64,000 bases of DNA from CAVPTL01 sp963708725 (GCA_963708725.1 CAVPTL010000014.1:248001-312000), one strand, 5' to 3'; shown: positions 9,159-18,021, counted from the stretch's first letter. Notes: generated by a model from the sequence alone, not told the origin. Numbers and translations are program-made.

Positions 9159-10241
9159 CTAGAAGAGCTGGTTACCACCGTGGAACAGCTCGGACACGGA
9201 ATCGTCGTTGAAAACGTTGGAGATGGTATCAGCCAGGATCGGTGCAACCGACAGCACCCGCACATTCGACGGGCGGCGGATGGGGTCAACCGGGATCGTG
9301 TCGGTGACCACGACCTGCTTGAACACACTCGCTTCGAGCCGCTCATTCGCCGGTCCCGAGAACACCGCGTGGGTTGCACAGGCGTACACCTCGGTGGCAC
9401 CGCGCTCGACCAGCGACTCGCCGCCGGCACACAGCGTCCCGGCCGTATCGATCATGTCGTCGATCACGATGCAGACCCTGTCCTTGACTCGCCCGATGAC
9501 GTCGGTCACAACCGCCACCTGCTGCTCCGGCCGGTCTTTGGAGATGATCGCGAGGCCGGCGCCGAGCATCTCCGAGAACTTCTTGGCGAGCTTCGTGCGC
9601 CCCGCGTCACCGGCCACCACGACGATGTCGTCGGGGTCGGCGGTGATCAGATCCTTGAAGTGGTCGGCCAGCATCGGCACCGCGGTCATGTGATCGACCG
9701 GCGTCGTGAAGAAGCCCTGCACCTGGCCGGCATGGAGATCCATGGTCAGCACCCGATCGACACCGGCGGCCTCGAGTATGTCGGCCACCAGCTTTGCGGT
9801 GATCGGCTCGCGCGGCATGCCCTTCTTGTCCTGGCGCACGTAGGGATACCACGGCATCACGGCGGTCACGCGCTTGGCCGACGCCAGCCGCGCCGCCTGC
9901 ACCATGATCAGCAGCTCGATCAGCGAGTCGTTGGGGCTCGGCGTCGAGCACGATTGCACGATGAACACATCCGCGCCGCGGATCGACTCCTCGTAGCGCG
10001 CGTACACCTCGCCGTTGGTGAATGTCTTGAGCGTCACCTCGGCGAGGCTCACTCCCAACTGCTCGGCGATCCGCTCGCCCAGCTCGAGGTTGGAGCGCCC
10101 GGAGAACAGCATCAGGCGTTTGTTGGGGGTGCGCTCGACCCAGGTGGATGGTGCACCCTGATTCACCGCTCGAGCCGCCATCCCACTCGAGGCGAACAGT
10201 GGGATCGTGCTCTCGACACTAACGACGCTTTCGCTTTCCAT
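9159..10241 (-). CDS. prs: Ribose-phosphate pyrophosphokinase (PRPP synthetase)
   Basis: This enzyme makes PRPP from ribose 5-phosphate and ATP for nucleotide, histidine and tryptophan synthesis. Motifs: LMLFSGRSNLELGERIA, FIVQSCSTPSPNDSLIELLI, PYVRQDKKGMPREPITAKLV, TMDLHAGQVQGFF (His of the active site), VVAGDAGRTKLAKKF, and the PRPP-binding loop VIDDMIDTAGTL. ATG 10241 gives 360 residues and overlaps the glmU stop by 23 bases. That start leaves about 40 residues before the usual LMLFSG beginning, so ATG 10181 (340 residues) is a good alternative. The glmU-prs-rplY-pth order is typical of actinobacteria. Confidence 0.96.
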   Translation of the reverse strand: MESESVVSVESTIPLFASSGMAARAVNQGAPSTWVERTPNKRLMLFSGRSNLELGERIAEQLGVSLAEVTLKTFTNGEVYARYEESIRGADVFIVQSCSTPSPNDSLIELLIMVQAARLASAKRVTAVMPWYPYVRQDKKGMPREPITAKLVADILEAAGVDRVLTMDLHAGQVQGFFTTPVDHMTAVPMLADHFKDLITADPDDIVVVAGDAGRTKLAKKFSEMLGAGLAIISKDRPEQQVAVVTDVIGRVKDRVCIVIDDMIDTAGTLCAGGESLVERGATEVYACATHAVFSGPANERLEASVFKQVVVTDTIPVDPIRRPSNVRVLSVAPILADTISNVFNDDSVSELFHGGNQLF

Positions 10242-11549
10242 ATCCCTCGATGTTCTTTTGACGGGCACGCGCAACCCCCAGGGCGTCGGGTGGAACGTCG
10301 TCGGTAATGACCGAGCCGGCGGCAGTCCAGGCGTTGTCTCCAATCGTCACCGGCGCGACGAAGACATTGTCGCAGCTGGTGTGGACGCCCTTACCGATAA
10401 CCGTTCGCTGCTTGGTCTCACCGTCGTAGTTGGCCGTGATGCCACCGGCGCCGATGTTCGTTCCCGCCCCGATCTCGGCGTCGCCGATGTAGGACAGGTG
10501 CGGCACTTTGGCGTCCTCGCCGATGGTGGAGTTCTTGATCTCGACGTAGGTACCCGCCTTCGCCCGATCCGCCAGCACGGCGCCTGGGCGCAGATAGCAA
10601 AACGGCCCCACCAGCGCGCCGCAGCCAATCGTCGCATCGACGGCCACGACGTGGGGGCCGATCTCGGCTCCGGTCGCGACGGTCGTCGCGCCACGCAGGA
10701 CGGTGAACGGATGGATCGTCACATCGGCAGCGATCTCCACCTGATCGTCGATCATCGTGGAGGCCGGATCGATCATCGTCACGCCCGCCAGCATGTGCCG
10801 ATGGTTGATGCGGGCGCGCAGCAGCCGGGCTGCCTCTGCCAGATCGGCGCGATGGTTGACGCCGACCGCGATCGTCGGATCGGTGTGAGTGTGGGCGATC
10901 ACGTTTCCGCCGTCGGCGCGCAGGATCTCGATCACATCGGTCAGGTACAGCTCACCCTGAGCATTGTCGGAGTTGAGCCGCTCGAGTGCCGGCCACAGCG
11001 CTGCGGCGTCGAAGGCGAAGATTCCGGTGCTGACCTCGGTAATCGCCAGCTGCGCGCCGTCGGCGTCTCGCACCTCGACGATCCGTTCGAAGTCACCATC
11101 GGGCGTTCGGATGATGCGCCCAAACGCCTCACCGATCTCGTCGGTGCGGATGAGCGAGATCACGCTCGCCTGCGCCCCCGCCTCCCGATGGGCGGCCACA
11201 AGGTCGCGTAGCGACTGGGGATCGGTCAGGGGGTGGTCGGCGTTCAGCACCACCACCGGCCATCGAAACCCGCGAGGGCTTCCCGAGCCGATGCCACAGC
11301 ATCGCCGGTTCCGCGGGCGACCGGTTGCACCGCGGGAGTCGCGAACTCCGGCAGACCCTCGACCAGCTGGGGGTCATCGGGCGGTACGACCACGATCACG
11401 CGCTCGGGGCCGAACTCTGCGACAGCACCCAGCGTCCAGTCCACGAGCGTGCGTCCGCAAGCCTCGTGCAGCAGCTTGGGCAGAGAGGATTTCATCCGGG
11501 TGCCTTTGCCCCCGGCAAGTACTACGCATGCGAGCGGTGCGATGGTCAT
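10219..11549 (-). pseudogene. glmU: Bifunctional UDP-GlcNAc pyrophosphorylase/GlcN-1-P acetyltransferase, interrupted by one frameshift
   Basis: GlmU makes UDP-GlcNAc for peptidoglycan. Two frames together encode the whole enzyme. From ATG 11549: CVVLAGGKGTRMKSSLPKLL (nucleotide-binding signature) and QPVARGTGDAVASA, ending at a stop at 11244-11246. From about 11256: VVLNADHPLTDPQSL, ITEVSTGIFAF, QGELYLTDVIEIL, the left-handed beta-helix repeats, the catalytic-His region KVPHLSYIGDAEIG, and NYDGETKQRTVIG. The break is near 11255-11265. One extra base there would give FDGPVVVLNADHP, exactly the family consensus, with about 443 residues in total. Because the enzyme is usually essential, a sequencing or assembly error is the likeliest cause. 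The tRNA-Gln gene lies just upstream. Confidence 0.9.
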
Positions 11550-11574
11550 CGGTTTGCCTACGATGTGATCGAAG

Positions 11575-11645
11575 CTGGGGCGCCTGGATTCGAACCAGGG
11601 ATCACGGGACCAAAACCCGTTGCCTTACCACTTGGCCACGCCCCA
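11575..11645 (-). tRNA. tRNA-Gln (anticodon TTG)
   Basis: The minus strand folds as a complete cloverleaf. The acceptor stem is TGGGGCG pairing with CGCCCCA, and the D arm is GCC...GGC. The anticodon stem ACGGG/CCCGT encloses TTTTGGT, so the anticodon is TTG (Gln, CAA). The T arm is CCTGG-TTCGAAT-CCAGG. The discriminator is G, and CCA is not encoded. It lies 25 bases upstream of glmU on the same strand and is probably processed from the same transcript. Confidence 0.96.
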
Positions 11646-11714
11646 TCGCGACGAGGCGCCGGACGAGTATAGGCCCTGATCGTCCACCTCGCGCCGAGTT
11701 TGAATCGACCGCGA

Positions 11715-12089
11715 TCAGCGCCGCCGATCGCCCAGCATGACAAGCAGCAGCACGATCAGAAGTCCGACCGCCAGGATGGATGCGATGAAGAACCCAACCG
11801 TGATCGCAGGTAACAGCAACCCGGCGATCGCCTGGGCCATGACCACGATCCAGAGCGGCCGGCGAACCGTCATCGGAAGCCGGTGGCGGACGTTGAGATA
11901 CACGATCACCGACACGATCCCGATCACCGTCATCAGGAGCGCGTGCCCCGAGACGTAGGCGAGTACCGCCTCGATCAGGCCAACGACCACAGCGATCCGC
12001 AAACCGTTTTGGCGAAGCCAGCGGGTGGGCGATCTTCCCGGGCTCTGTTCGACGGTGAGCGCGTCGGATGAGATGTTCCATTTCGCCAT
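11715..12089 (-). CDS. Four-helix membrane protein, unknown function
   Basis: 124 residues: a polar N-terminus (MAKWNISSDALTVEQSPGRS), then about four hydrophobic helices (LRIAVVVGLIEAVLAYVSG, LLMTVIGIVSVIVYLNV, PLWIVVMAQAIAGLLLPAI, VGFFIASILAVGLLIVLLLV) and a basic end GDRRR. I do not recognise a named family. It has its own promoter with a perfect TATAAT box 7 bases before the ATG, so it is likely leaderless. It follows ispE on the same strand with an 8-base gap and may also be read through from it. Confidence 0.75.
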   Translation of the reverse strand: MAKWNISSDALTVEQSPGRSPTRWLRQNGLRIAVVVGLIEAVLAYVSGHALLMTVIGIVSVIVYLNVRHRLPMTVRRPLWIVVMAQAIAGLLLPAITVGFFIASILAVGLLIVLLLVMLGDRRR

Positions 12090-12096
12090 CGAGCGA

Positions 12097-12102
12097 ATTA
12101 TA
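12097..12102 (-). promoter_or_regulatory. Consensus -10 box of a leaderless promoter (TATAAT-N7-ATG)
   Basis: The minus strand has TATAAT exactly 7 bases before ATG 12089. With the usual 6-7 base gap from -10 to the start site, transcription would begin at the A of the ATG, so the mRNA would have no leader. The box overlaps the ispE stop codon. No good -35 is visible, as is common for such promoters in actinobacteria. Confidence 0.65.
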
Positions 12103-12880
12103 GAGGGGAGGCGGCGATCGCCCCAGGGATCTCCAATGCGGCGCGCTCGGCGGCGCCCCGATCCTCGAACACGCCGAACACCGTCGGCCCACTGCCGCTG
12201 ACGGCAACACCGAGCGCACCCGCCGCGCGCACCCGTTCGAGACTGGCCGCCAGCTCCGGACGAAGCTCGAGCACGGTCGGCTCGAGATCGTTGGCCAGCA
12301 GCCGGCCAACGTCTGCGGGCGTGCGGGTGGTGTGAACCGCGCGGACGAGGTCACCACGCACAGCCGGAAAGATCTCGTTCGGCCGGGAGTGGGCGAACAC
12401 CTCTGCGGTCGAAAGACCCGTGGCCGAGGGCAGGAGCACGAAGGAGTGGCCGCGGGGGAAGTCGACGGCGGGTTCGATCCGGTCACCCCGACCGGCGCCG
12501 ATGGCAGTCTCGCATCCGCTCAGGAAGAACGGCACATCGGCACCGAGATCGCGCGCGATCGCATACAGCTCGTTGACGTCTCGGTCGCCACGAAGCGCCC
12601 GCAACACCGCTGCTGCGTCGGACGACCCGCCACCCAGGCCGGCCGCAACCGGAATCCGCTTGGTCAGCCGCACCCGCCGGGTCTCGCCCAGCGCCGCCAG
12701 CGCGGCGGTGATCAGCGTGTCGTCGAAGCCCTCGACGCTGGTCTCGGCGGCCGGCTCGAGCTCGAGCTCGTCGTACAGGTCAATGGCCTGAAACAGCGTG
12801 GCCAGCCGGTGATAGCCGTCCTCGCGGACCGGGCCGACGCGCAACACCAGGTTGACCTTGGCGGGCGCGCGGACGATCAC
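12098..12880 (-). CDS. ispE: 4-diphosphocytidyl-2-C-methyl-D-erythritol kinase
   Basis: IspE is the GHMP-fold kinase of the MEP isoprenoid pathway. It is 260 residues. Motifs: RAPAKVNLVLRVGPVREDGYHRLATLFQAIDL at the N-terminus (with the catalytic Lys and His region), PVAAGLGGGSSDAAAVLRAL (the glycine-rich ATP loop), LGADVPFFLSGCETAIGAG, and GVAVSGSGPTVFGVF at the C-terminus. The GTG start at 12880 overlaps the rsmA stop by 4 bases (GTGA). It ends the metG-tatD-rsmA-ispE operon, a conserved actinobacterial set. Confidence 0.97.
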   Translation of the reverse strand: MIVRAPAKVNLVLRVGPVREDGYHRLATLFQAIDLYDELELEPAAETSVEGFDDTLITAALAALGETRRVRLTKRIPVAAGLGGGSSDAAAVLRALRGDRDVNELYAIARDLGADVPFFLSGCETAIGAGRGDRIEPAVDFPRGHSFVLLPSATGLSTAEVFAHSRPNEIFPAVRGDLVRAVHTTRTPADVGRLLANDLEPTVLELRPELAASLERVRAAGALGVAVSGSGPTVFGVFEDRGAAERAALEIPGAIAASPL

Positions 12881-13662
12881 CGTAACTCCTCGGCCAGGGC
12901 GAGAAACCGCTCGGGGGCGAGCTGCTCGGCGCGAAGGCCCGCCACCTCAGCCGGTGGCGGCGGCAGCTCGGCCAGCGCCAGCGCGTTGGCAAGTGTCTTT
13001 CGGCGATACGCAAAGCCGGCGTGGACGACCCGAGCGATCCAGGGCCAGTCCGGGCCGAACCTGAACCCGTCGCGGCGCGAGAACGCCACCAGCGCCGAGT
13101 CGACGTTTGGTTCGGGGAGAAACACCGAGCGCGAAACCTTGCGCAGGCCGCGCCGCTCACACGCAATCTGGATCAACACCGAAGACGCTCCATAGGCCTT
13201 GGTGCCGGGGTCTGCGAAGAACCTGTCGGCGAGCTCGCGCTGCACCATCACGCAAAACCGCGGTACCAGCGGAAGCGCGGTCATCACCACCGGCGTGGCC
13301 ACGGCATAGGGCAGGTTCGCGACCATCGCGGTCGGCGCCGGATCGAGGGTGGCGATGTCGACGTCCAACGCATCGACGAACAGCAACCGCACATTTTCGC
13401 GCTCCCCCACCGTCGCGCGCAGGGCCGGCTCCAGCCGGCGATCGATCTCGATCGCATGCACGACCGACACCCTTTGGGCCAACCAGTCGGTCAAGACACC
13501 GACCCCCGCGCCCACCTCCAGCACGACATCCTGCGGGTCGAGGTCGATCAGCCGGCCGGCGACGCTGAGCACGTTGGAGTCGATCAGAAAGTGCTGGCCG
13601 AGTTCGCGGTCTGGCGTGATGCCGAACTCGCGCAGGCGGGCAAGCGAGATCTGGGCGGTCAC
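12877..13662 (-). CDS. rsmA: 16S rRNA (adenine1518/1519-N6) dimethyltransferase RsmA
   Basis: RsmA (KsgA) dimethylates the two adjacent adenines of 16S rRNA helix 45 late in 30S assembly. 261 residues: LGQHFLIDSNV, the SAM-binding VLEVGAGVGVLTDWLA, VHAIEIDRRL, the catalytic MVANLPYAVATPVV (N-L-P-Y) and MVQRELADRF. The GTG 13662 start overlaps the tatD stop (GTGA). Confidence 0.97.
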   Translation of the reverse strand: MTAQISLARLREFGITPDRELGQHFLIDSNVLSVAGRLIDLDPQDVVLEVGAGVGVLTDWLAQRVSVVHAIEIDRRLEPALRATVGERENVRLLFVDALDVDIATLDPAPTAMVANLPYAVATPVVMTALPLVPRFCVMVQRELADRFFADPGTKAYGASSVLIQIACERRGLRKVSRSVFLPEPNVDSALVAFSRRDGFRFGPDWPWIARVVHAGFAYRRKTLANALALAELPPPPAEVAGLRAEQLAPERFLALAEELR

Positions 13663-14381
13663 AGGCCGAACAGCCGCTCGGCGTTTCGTTCGATCTGGCC
13701 GCCCAGCTCGGCTGTCGTTACCCCCCGCACCTCCGCCAGGCGCGCGAGCGTGGTCATCACGTTGGCGGGCCGATTCGGCTTCCCGCGGAACGGCACCGGC
13801 GCCAGATACGGACAGTCGGTCTCGGCCAGGATGCGGTCTGCCGGGATGCGGGCGGCCGCCTCGCGCAGGAGCTCAGCGGACGGATAGGTGACGTTGCCCG
13901 CGAACGAGAACAGGTAGCCCCGCTCGATCGCCTCGTCTGTGAGTGCGACCGAGGAGAAACAGTGCAGCACGACCCCGACACGCGCATCTTGCAACACCTC
14001 AAAGGTGTCGGTGTCCGCCTCACGGGTGTGGATCACGAGCGGTTTCCCCACGCGATTGGCGATCTCGACCTGCGCTCGGAAAACGCGCAGCTGATCGTCT
14101 CGCGGAGCGTAGTCGCGGTAGTAGTCGAGGCCGCACTCCCCCACGGCCACCACCGAGGGGTGCTCGAGCAGCGGCTCGATCGTGGTGGGATCGCCGACGA
14201 CCTCGGCTTCGTGCGGGTGCCAGCCGACGATGGCCGAGACGCCGTCGAACCGCTCGGCCAGATCGATCGCCTGCTCGCGGCCGACCGTCAGGATGCGCGC
14301 GACCCCAGCCGCCGCCGCCTCGGACACCAGTTGCTCGGCCGGCTCGCGGCAGGCATCCAGGTGCGCGTGGGTGTCGATCAT
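13659..14381 (-). CDS. tatD: TatD family metal-dependent hydrolase/3'-5' exonuclease
   Basis: This is a TIM-barrel metallohydrolase of the TatD family, which acts as a DNase in studied members. 240 residues with all metal ligands: DTHAHLD (HxH), VGECGLDYY (Glu), LVIHTREA and LHCFSS (His), ETDCPYLAPVPFRGKPNRP (Asp). ATG 14381 overlaps the metG stop by 4 bases (ATGA). It is coupled to metG, as in many Gram-positives. Confidence 0.96.
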   Translation of the reverse strand: MIDTHAHLDACREPAEQLVSEAAAAGVARILTVGREQAIDLAERFDGVSAIVGWHPHEAEVVGDPTTIEPLLEHPSVVAVGECGLDYYRDYAPRDDQLRVFRAQVEIANRVGKPLVIHTREADTDTFEVLQDARVGVVLHCFSSVALTDEAIERGYLFSFAGNVTYPSAELLREAAARIPADRILAETDCPYLAPVPFRGKPNRPANVMTTLARLAEVRGVTTAELGGQIERNAERLFGL

Positions 14382-15877
14382 TCCGAGGCGACGCGCGGAA
14401 AGAGCGGCGCCGGCTGGGTGACCTCGGTGCCCGCCTCGAGCAGGTTGAGACCCGCGCGATCCCAGCTCGTTGCCCCGGGGTCGCCGACGGTCTCGAGGAT
14501 CGCCGCGGCGGCCTTGGGGATATATGGCGTCAGCAGCACTCCCAGGCAGCGCACGGTGTCGGCCAGGGTGTAGAGCGTCTCATCGAGTCGGGCGACGTCG
14601 GCCGGCTCCGCTGACTTGGCGAGCGCCCAGGGCGCGCGCTCCTCCACGAACCGGTTGGCGGCACGCACCAGCAACCAGATCTGCTCCAGAGCGCCCGTGA
14701 GGTCGACCGCGTCGAGCCGCAAACCGACCTCGGCGTCGATTGGATCGAGCGCGTTTCGGCCGGCGGGCACCCGTCCGCCGCGGTAGCGGATGATCATGTT
14801 GGTCGCGCGTGAGATCAGGTTGCCGAGGTCGTTGGCCAACTCGCCTTCGTAGCGGCGGTGAAGACCCGCCCAGGTGACATCGCCATCCCCACCCCACTGC
14901 ACCTCGCGCATCAGGTAAAAGCGCAGGGCGTCGGCGCCGAGCTTGTCCACGACCTCGAACGGATCGATCACGTTGCCGAGCGTCTTTGACATCTTCTCGC
15001 CCTCCGAGGTGAAGAAGCCGTGGACGAACAGCCCCCGGGGCACCTCATATCCAGCGGCCATCAGCATCGCCGGCCAGATGATCCCGTGCAGGCGCAGAAT
15101 GTCCTTGGCCATGACGTGCAGCGAGGTCGGCCAGAACTCCGCTGTGACGTCTCGGCCAAGGCCGTATTCGAGCGCCGTGCGATAGTTGAGCAAGGCATCG
15201 ACCCACACATAGATCGTCTGTGAGGCGTCCCACGGCAGCGGCACACCCCAGCTGACGGTGGCACGGCTAAACGAGACGTCCTCCAGGCCACCCTCGATCA
15301 GCGAGCGAGCCTCGTTGTACCGAGTGCGGGGGCGGACGAACTCGGGGTTTGCGTCGTACAGCTCGAGCAGCTTTGGCGCCCACTTCTTCAACGGGAAGAA
15401 CCAGTTGGACTCCTCCAGCCACTCGATCGAGCGGTTGTGGATCGGGCACAGGTTGCCGGGCTGGACGAGGTCTTCCTCGGGATAGAACATCTCGCAGCTC
15501 GAGCAGTACCACCCGGCATACACGCCCTCGTACAGCTCGCCGAGATCGCGCAGCCGCTGGACAAAATCCTGGACCCGGCGCTCGTGCTCGGGGTCGGTCG
15601 TGCGAATGAAGAAGTCGGGGGTCGCGTCCATCGCGACGGTCAGGGCGCGAAAGCGCGCCGACACTTGATCGCAGAACGACTTGGGATCCATCCCGGCTGC
15701 CTCGGCCGCGCGGGCAACGTTGCCGCCGTGCTCGTCGGTCCCGGTGAGAAAGAACACCGATTCGCCGCGAGCGCGCTTGTAGCGCGACAGGACGTCGGTG
15801 GCAACCGTCGTGTAGGCGTGACCCAGATGGGGATCGGAGTTCACGTAGTAGATCGGGGTGGTGACAGAGTAAGACAT
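14378..15877 (-). CDS. metG: Methionyl-tRNA synthetase
   Basis: Class I synthetase that charges tRNA-Met. From ATG 15877 it is 499 residues. Motifs: PIYYVNSDPHLGHAYTTV (HIGH box), FFLTGTDEHGGNV, the zinc knuckle CSSCEMFYPEEDLVQPGNLCPIH, WVDALLNY, and EGEKMSKTLGNVIDPF (KMSKS box). The fourth zinc position is His instead of the usual Cys. No C-terminal tRNA-binding (EMAP-like) domain is present. An upstream in-frame TTG at 15913 would add 12 residues, but the family begins near SYSVTTPIYYVN. It heads the metG-tatD-rsmA-ispE operon and is divergent from the AbrB-type gene. Confidence 0.97.
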   Translation of the reverse strand: MSYSVTTPIYYVNSDPHLGHAYTTVATDVLSRYKRARGESVFFLTGTDEHGGNVARAAEAAGMDPKSFCDQVSARFRALTVAMDATPDFFIRTTDPEHERRVQDFVQRLRDLGELYEGVYAGWYCSSCEMFYPEEDLVQPGNLCPIHNRSIEWLEESNWFFPLKKWAPKLLELYDANPEFVRPRTRYNEARSLIEGGLEDVSFSRATVSWGVPLPWDASQTIYVWVDALLNYRTALEYGLGRDVTAEFWPTSLHVMAKDILRLHGIIWPAMLMAAGYEVPRGLFVHGFFTSEGEKMSKTLGNVIDPFEVVDKLGADALRFYLMREVQWGGDGDVTWAGLHRRYEGELANDLGNLISRATNMIIRYRGGRVPAGRNALDPIDAEVGLRLDAVDLTGALEQIWLLVRAANRFVEERAPWALAKSAEPADVARLDETLYTLADTVRCLGVLLTPYIPKAAAAILETVGDPGATSWDRAGLNLLEAGTEVTQPAPLFPRVASE

Positions 15878-15962
15878 GGCTATGTCAACTTCCGTAGCAA
15901 TTTCCTGCTGCAAGCGGTATGGTCGCCCAGAGCGATCATCCTAACGGGCGAAGGGGTTGGCC

Positions 15963-16262
15963 ATGGCCAGCGGCAGGCAGGTGGGACAGCCCAGGACGAG
16001 GGCGGCGGGCAGCGCAGGTGGCGTGGTGCGCCGAATCGATGAACTGGGGCGAATTGTGATCCCCGTCGAGATCCGGCGGCGGCTCGGCATCGAGGTTCAC
16101 GACCCGTTGGAGATCGGCGTTCGGGGTGACACGATCACCCTTTCTACTCCCCACGACGTGTGCGTCTTTTGCGGCACCCGCTCAGCGCTGACCGAATACC
16201 ACGGCCGGCACGTGTGCGCGGCCTGCAGGATCGAACTGGCCGGCGGCGTCATCTCCCGGTGA
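15963..16262 (+). CDS. AbrB/SpoVT-type DNA-binding protein with a C-terminal zinc ribbon
   Basis: The 99-residue protein has a SpoVT/AbrB swapped-hairpin domain in its middle (GVVRRIDELGRIVIPVEIRRRLGIE, then DPLEIGVRGDTITLS). A four-cysteine zinc site follows (CVFCGT ... HVCAACR), the layout of AbrB-like transition-state regulators. GAAGGGG lies in front of ATG 15963. TATGGT at about 15921-15926 is a possible -10. It probably regulates transcription as a dimer or tetramer; the targets are unknown. Its end overlaps rsmI by 14 bases, tail to tail. Confidence 0.88.
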   Translation: MASGRQVGQPRTRAAGSAGGVVRRIDELGRIVIPVEIRRRLGIEVHDPLEIGVRGDTITLSTPHDVCVFCGTRSALTEYHGRHVCAACRIELAGGVISR

Positions 16263-17055
16263 GCGAGCGATAGAGCTGGTTGCGCGGCGCGCCGGTAAGG
16301 CGTGCGCCCAGCTCCGCAGCCCGCCGAACCCCGATCGCCCCGGCCAGTTCGCTCAACGCCTCGAGCGGCACCGGCGGTGCCTCCGCTTCCGATGCAGCGA
16401 GCACCACCGTCACCTCCCCGCGAGTTGTGCCCGAAAACTGCTCGGCGAGCTCGGCCACCGTCCCACGGGCGACCTGCTGATGCAGCTTGGTCAGCTCGCG
16501 ACAGACCGCGGCGCGCCGCTGGGGATCGCGTTTCGCAAGCGCCTGAAGCGTCGCCTGCAGACGTCGAGGTGATTCGAACACCACCAGCGGCAGTCCCGCC
16601 GCATCCAGCCGCTGCAAGGCCGACTCGCGCGCCCCTGCGGCCCGTGGCAGAAAGCCGGCAAACACGAACCCCCCGCCCGCGAGCCCCGAGGCGGCGATCG
16701 CCGTGGTCACCGCCGACGGCCCCGGGAGCACGTCGACCTCGAGCCCGGCCGAGACGACCGCGGCCACCAGCCGCGCGCCCGGATCCGACACCAACGGCAT
16801 CCCCGCGTCCGACACCAGGGCGATCCGCTCACCGCCGATAATCCGATCGACCAGCTCACCCGCGCGAGCATCCTCATTGTGCTCGTGCAGCGACAGCAGC
16901 CGGGTCGTGATCTCGTAGGCGACGCACAGCGTCTGCGTGCGACGTGTGTCCTCACACGCGATCAGGTCGGCCGAGCGAAGCTCCTCCAGCACCCGCATGG
17001 TGATATCGCCCAGGTTGCCGATCGGCGTGGGGCAGACCGTCAGGCGGCCGCTCAC
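16249..17055 (-). CDS. rsmI: 16S rRNA (cytidine1402-2'-O)-methyltransferase RsmI
   Basis: RsmI methylates the ribose of C1402 in the 30S decoding centre. 268 residues from GTG 17055: LTVCPTPIGNLGDITMRVLEEL, DLIACEDTRRTQTL, LLSLHEHNE, ALVSDAGMPLVSDPGARLV, VDVLPGPSAVTTAIAASGL, FAGFLPRAAGARESALQ and RGEVTVVLAA, which together define the tetrapyrrole-methylase-fold RsmI family. The GTG overlaps the ROK kinase stop by 4 bases (GTGA). A longer in-frame extension upstream lies over the ROK gene and is not coding. Confidence 0.96.
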   Translation of the reverse strand: MSGRLTVCPTPIGNLGDITMRVLEELRSADLIACEDTRRTQTLCVAYEITTRLLSLHEHNEDARAGELVDRIIGGERIALVSDAGMPLVSDPGARLVAAVVSAGLEVDVLPGPSAVTTAIAASGLAGGGFVFAGFLPRAAGARESALQRLDAAGLPLVVFESPRRLQATLQALAKRDPQRRAAVCRELTKLHQQVARGTVAELAEQFSGTTRGEVTVVLAASEAEAPPVPLEALSELAGAIGVRRAAELGARLTGAPRNQLYRSLTGR

Positions 17056-18014
17056 GTCAGGATCAGGGCGGCCGCGCCGAGCACACCCGCGGCGTTTCCG
17101 AGCTTGGCCGGCGCAATCGTGACCTCGCGCAGGGGCGCCCGCAGCGCCCGTTTCTCGGCCTCGTCTCGGGCGGGACCGAGGATCAGCTCGCCGGCCGACG
17201 CGATACCGCCACCGATGACGACGGCCTGTGGGTTGAAGATGTTGATGTAGCTCGCGATTCCCACGCCCAGGTGGCGGCCCACGACCGCGAGCGCCTCGAC
17301 ACACTCGGCGTCGCCGGCCAGGCCGCGGTCGATCACGTGGTGGACGTCGAGTGTCCCGGCCTCGCGCGCCTCGGCCAGCGTGCCGGTGGGACGCGTCTCG
17401 ATGATCGCCGCGGCGGCATGCATGACCCCGACCGCCGAAGCCAGCACCTCCAGACAGCCGTGATTCGGGCAGTGGCCCTGACAGGGTGGGCCGTTCTCGT
17501 CCACCACCATGTGTCCGAGCTCGCCGCCATAGCCGGTCGCACCGCGATAGATGCGGCCGTCGATGATGATCCCGCCGCCAACCCCGGTGCCAAGCGTGAG
17601 CATGATCACATGGCTCAACCCCTGGGCGACGCCGACCCGAGCCTCGGCGAGCGCCGCGACGTTCGCATCGTTGTCGATCTCCACCGGCACGCCGAGCCGG
17701 CGCGCCATCTCTTCCTTGAACGCCACGTCGGCGATCGGGACGTTGGTCGAGTCGGCCACCCTGCCGGTGAGCTGGTTCACCTGCGAGGGCAGACCGAATC
17801 CCACGCCCTGGACATCGACCGCGCCCCGCACTGTCACCACCAGCCGGGCGATCGAGTCGAGCAGCGCAGCCTGGCTTGAAAGATCGGTGGGAACCTCCTC
17901 GTGGGCGAGCATCTCGAGCGTCGAGGAGACCAGTGCGGCCTTGATTGTCGTGCCGCCCAGATCGATGCCAACCGCGGGAATCTTGGAGGATTTCAACACT
18001 GCGGTGGCTAACAT
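17052..18014 (-). CDS. ROK family sugar kinase (glucokinase-like)
   Basis: Cytoplasmic ROK-fold kinase, about 320 residues, most likely a glucokinase (ATP or polyphosphate). Motifs: VGIDLGGTTIKAALV (phosphate 1), EIDNDANVAALAEA, TLGTGVGGGIIIDGRIY, GELGHMVVD (catalytic region), the zinc site CQGHCPNHGCLEVLAS, and VVIGGGIASAGELI. I give ATG 18014, but a -10 candidate (TATGTT, minus strand 18015-18010) overlaps that ATG. That would make GTG 17999 (VLKSSKIPAVGIDLGG) the true start. It is coupled to rsmI downstream. Confidence 0.92.
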   Translation of the reverse strand: MLATAVLKSSKIPAVGIDLGGTTIKAALVSSTLEMLAHEEVPTDLSSQAALLDSIARLVVTVRGAVDVQGVGFGLPSQVNQLTGRVADSTNVPIADVAFKEEMARRLGVPVEIDNDANVAALAEARVGVAQGLSHVIMLTLGTGVGGGIIIDGRIYRGATGYGGELGHMVVDENGPPCQGHCPNHGCLEVLASAVGVMHAAAAIIETRPTGTLAEAREAGTLDVHHVIDRGLAGDAECVEALAVVGRHLGVGIASYINIFNPQAVVIGGGIASAGELILGPARDEAEKRALRAPLREVTIAPAKLGNAAGVLGAAALILT

Positions 18015-18015
18015 A
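18009..18015. promoter_or_regulatory. Bidirectional promoter core: overlapping -10 boxes (TAACATA)
   Basis: On the plus strand TAACAT (18009-18014) lies 7 bases before GTG 18022 of the LCP gene. On the minus strand TATGTT (18015-18010) lies 10 bases before GTG 17999 of the ROK gene. The seven bases TAACATA therefore provide a TANNNT hexamer on both strands. This is the sequence symmetry known from divergent bacterial promoters. It supports the LCP start and argues for the shorter ROK start. Confidence 0.5.
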
Positions 18016-18021
18016 GCTGGC

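Noticed and set aside
11244..11270. Programmed -1 frameshifting in glmU
   Set aside because: No X-XXY-YYZ slippery heptamer or following structure is evident, and GlmU is not known to use recoding. A missing base is simpler.
15878..15962. T-box or other riboswitch before metG
   Set aside because: The gap to the divergent gene is too short and shows no T-box sequence or leader hairpin.
17056..17304. In-frame upstream extension of rsmI
   Set aside because: It lies inside the ROK kinase gene and reads as Arg/Gly-rich noise; GTG 17055 with a GTGA junction is the natural start.
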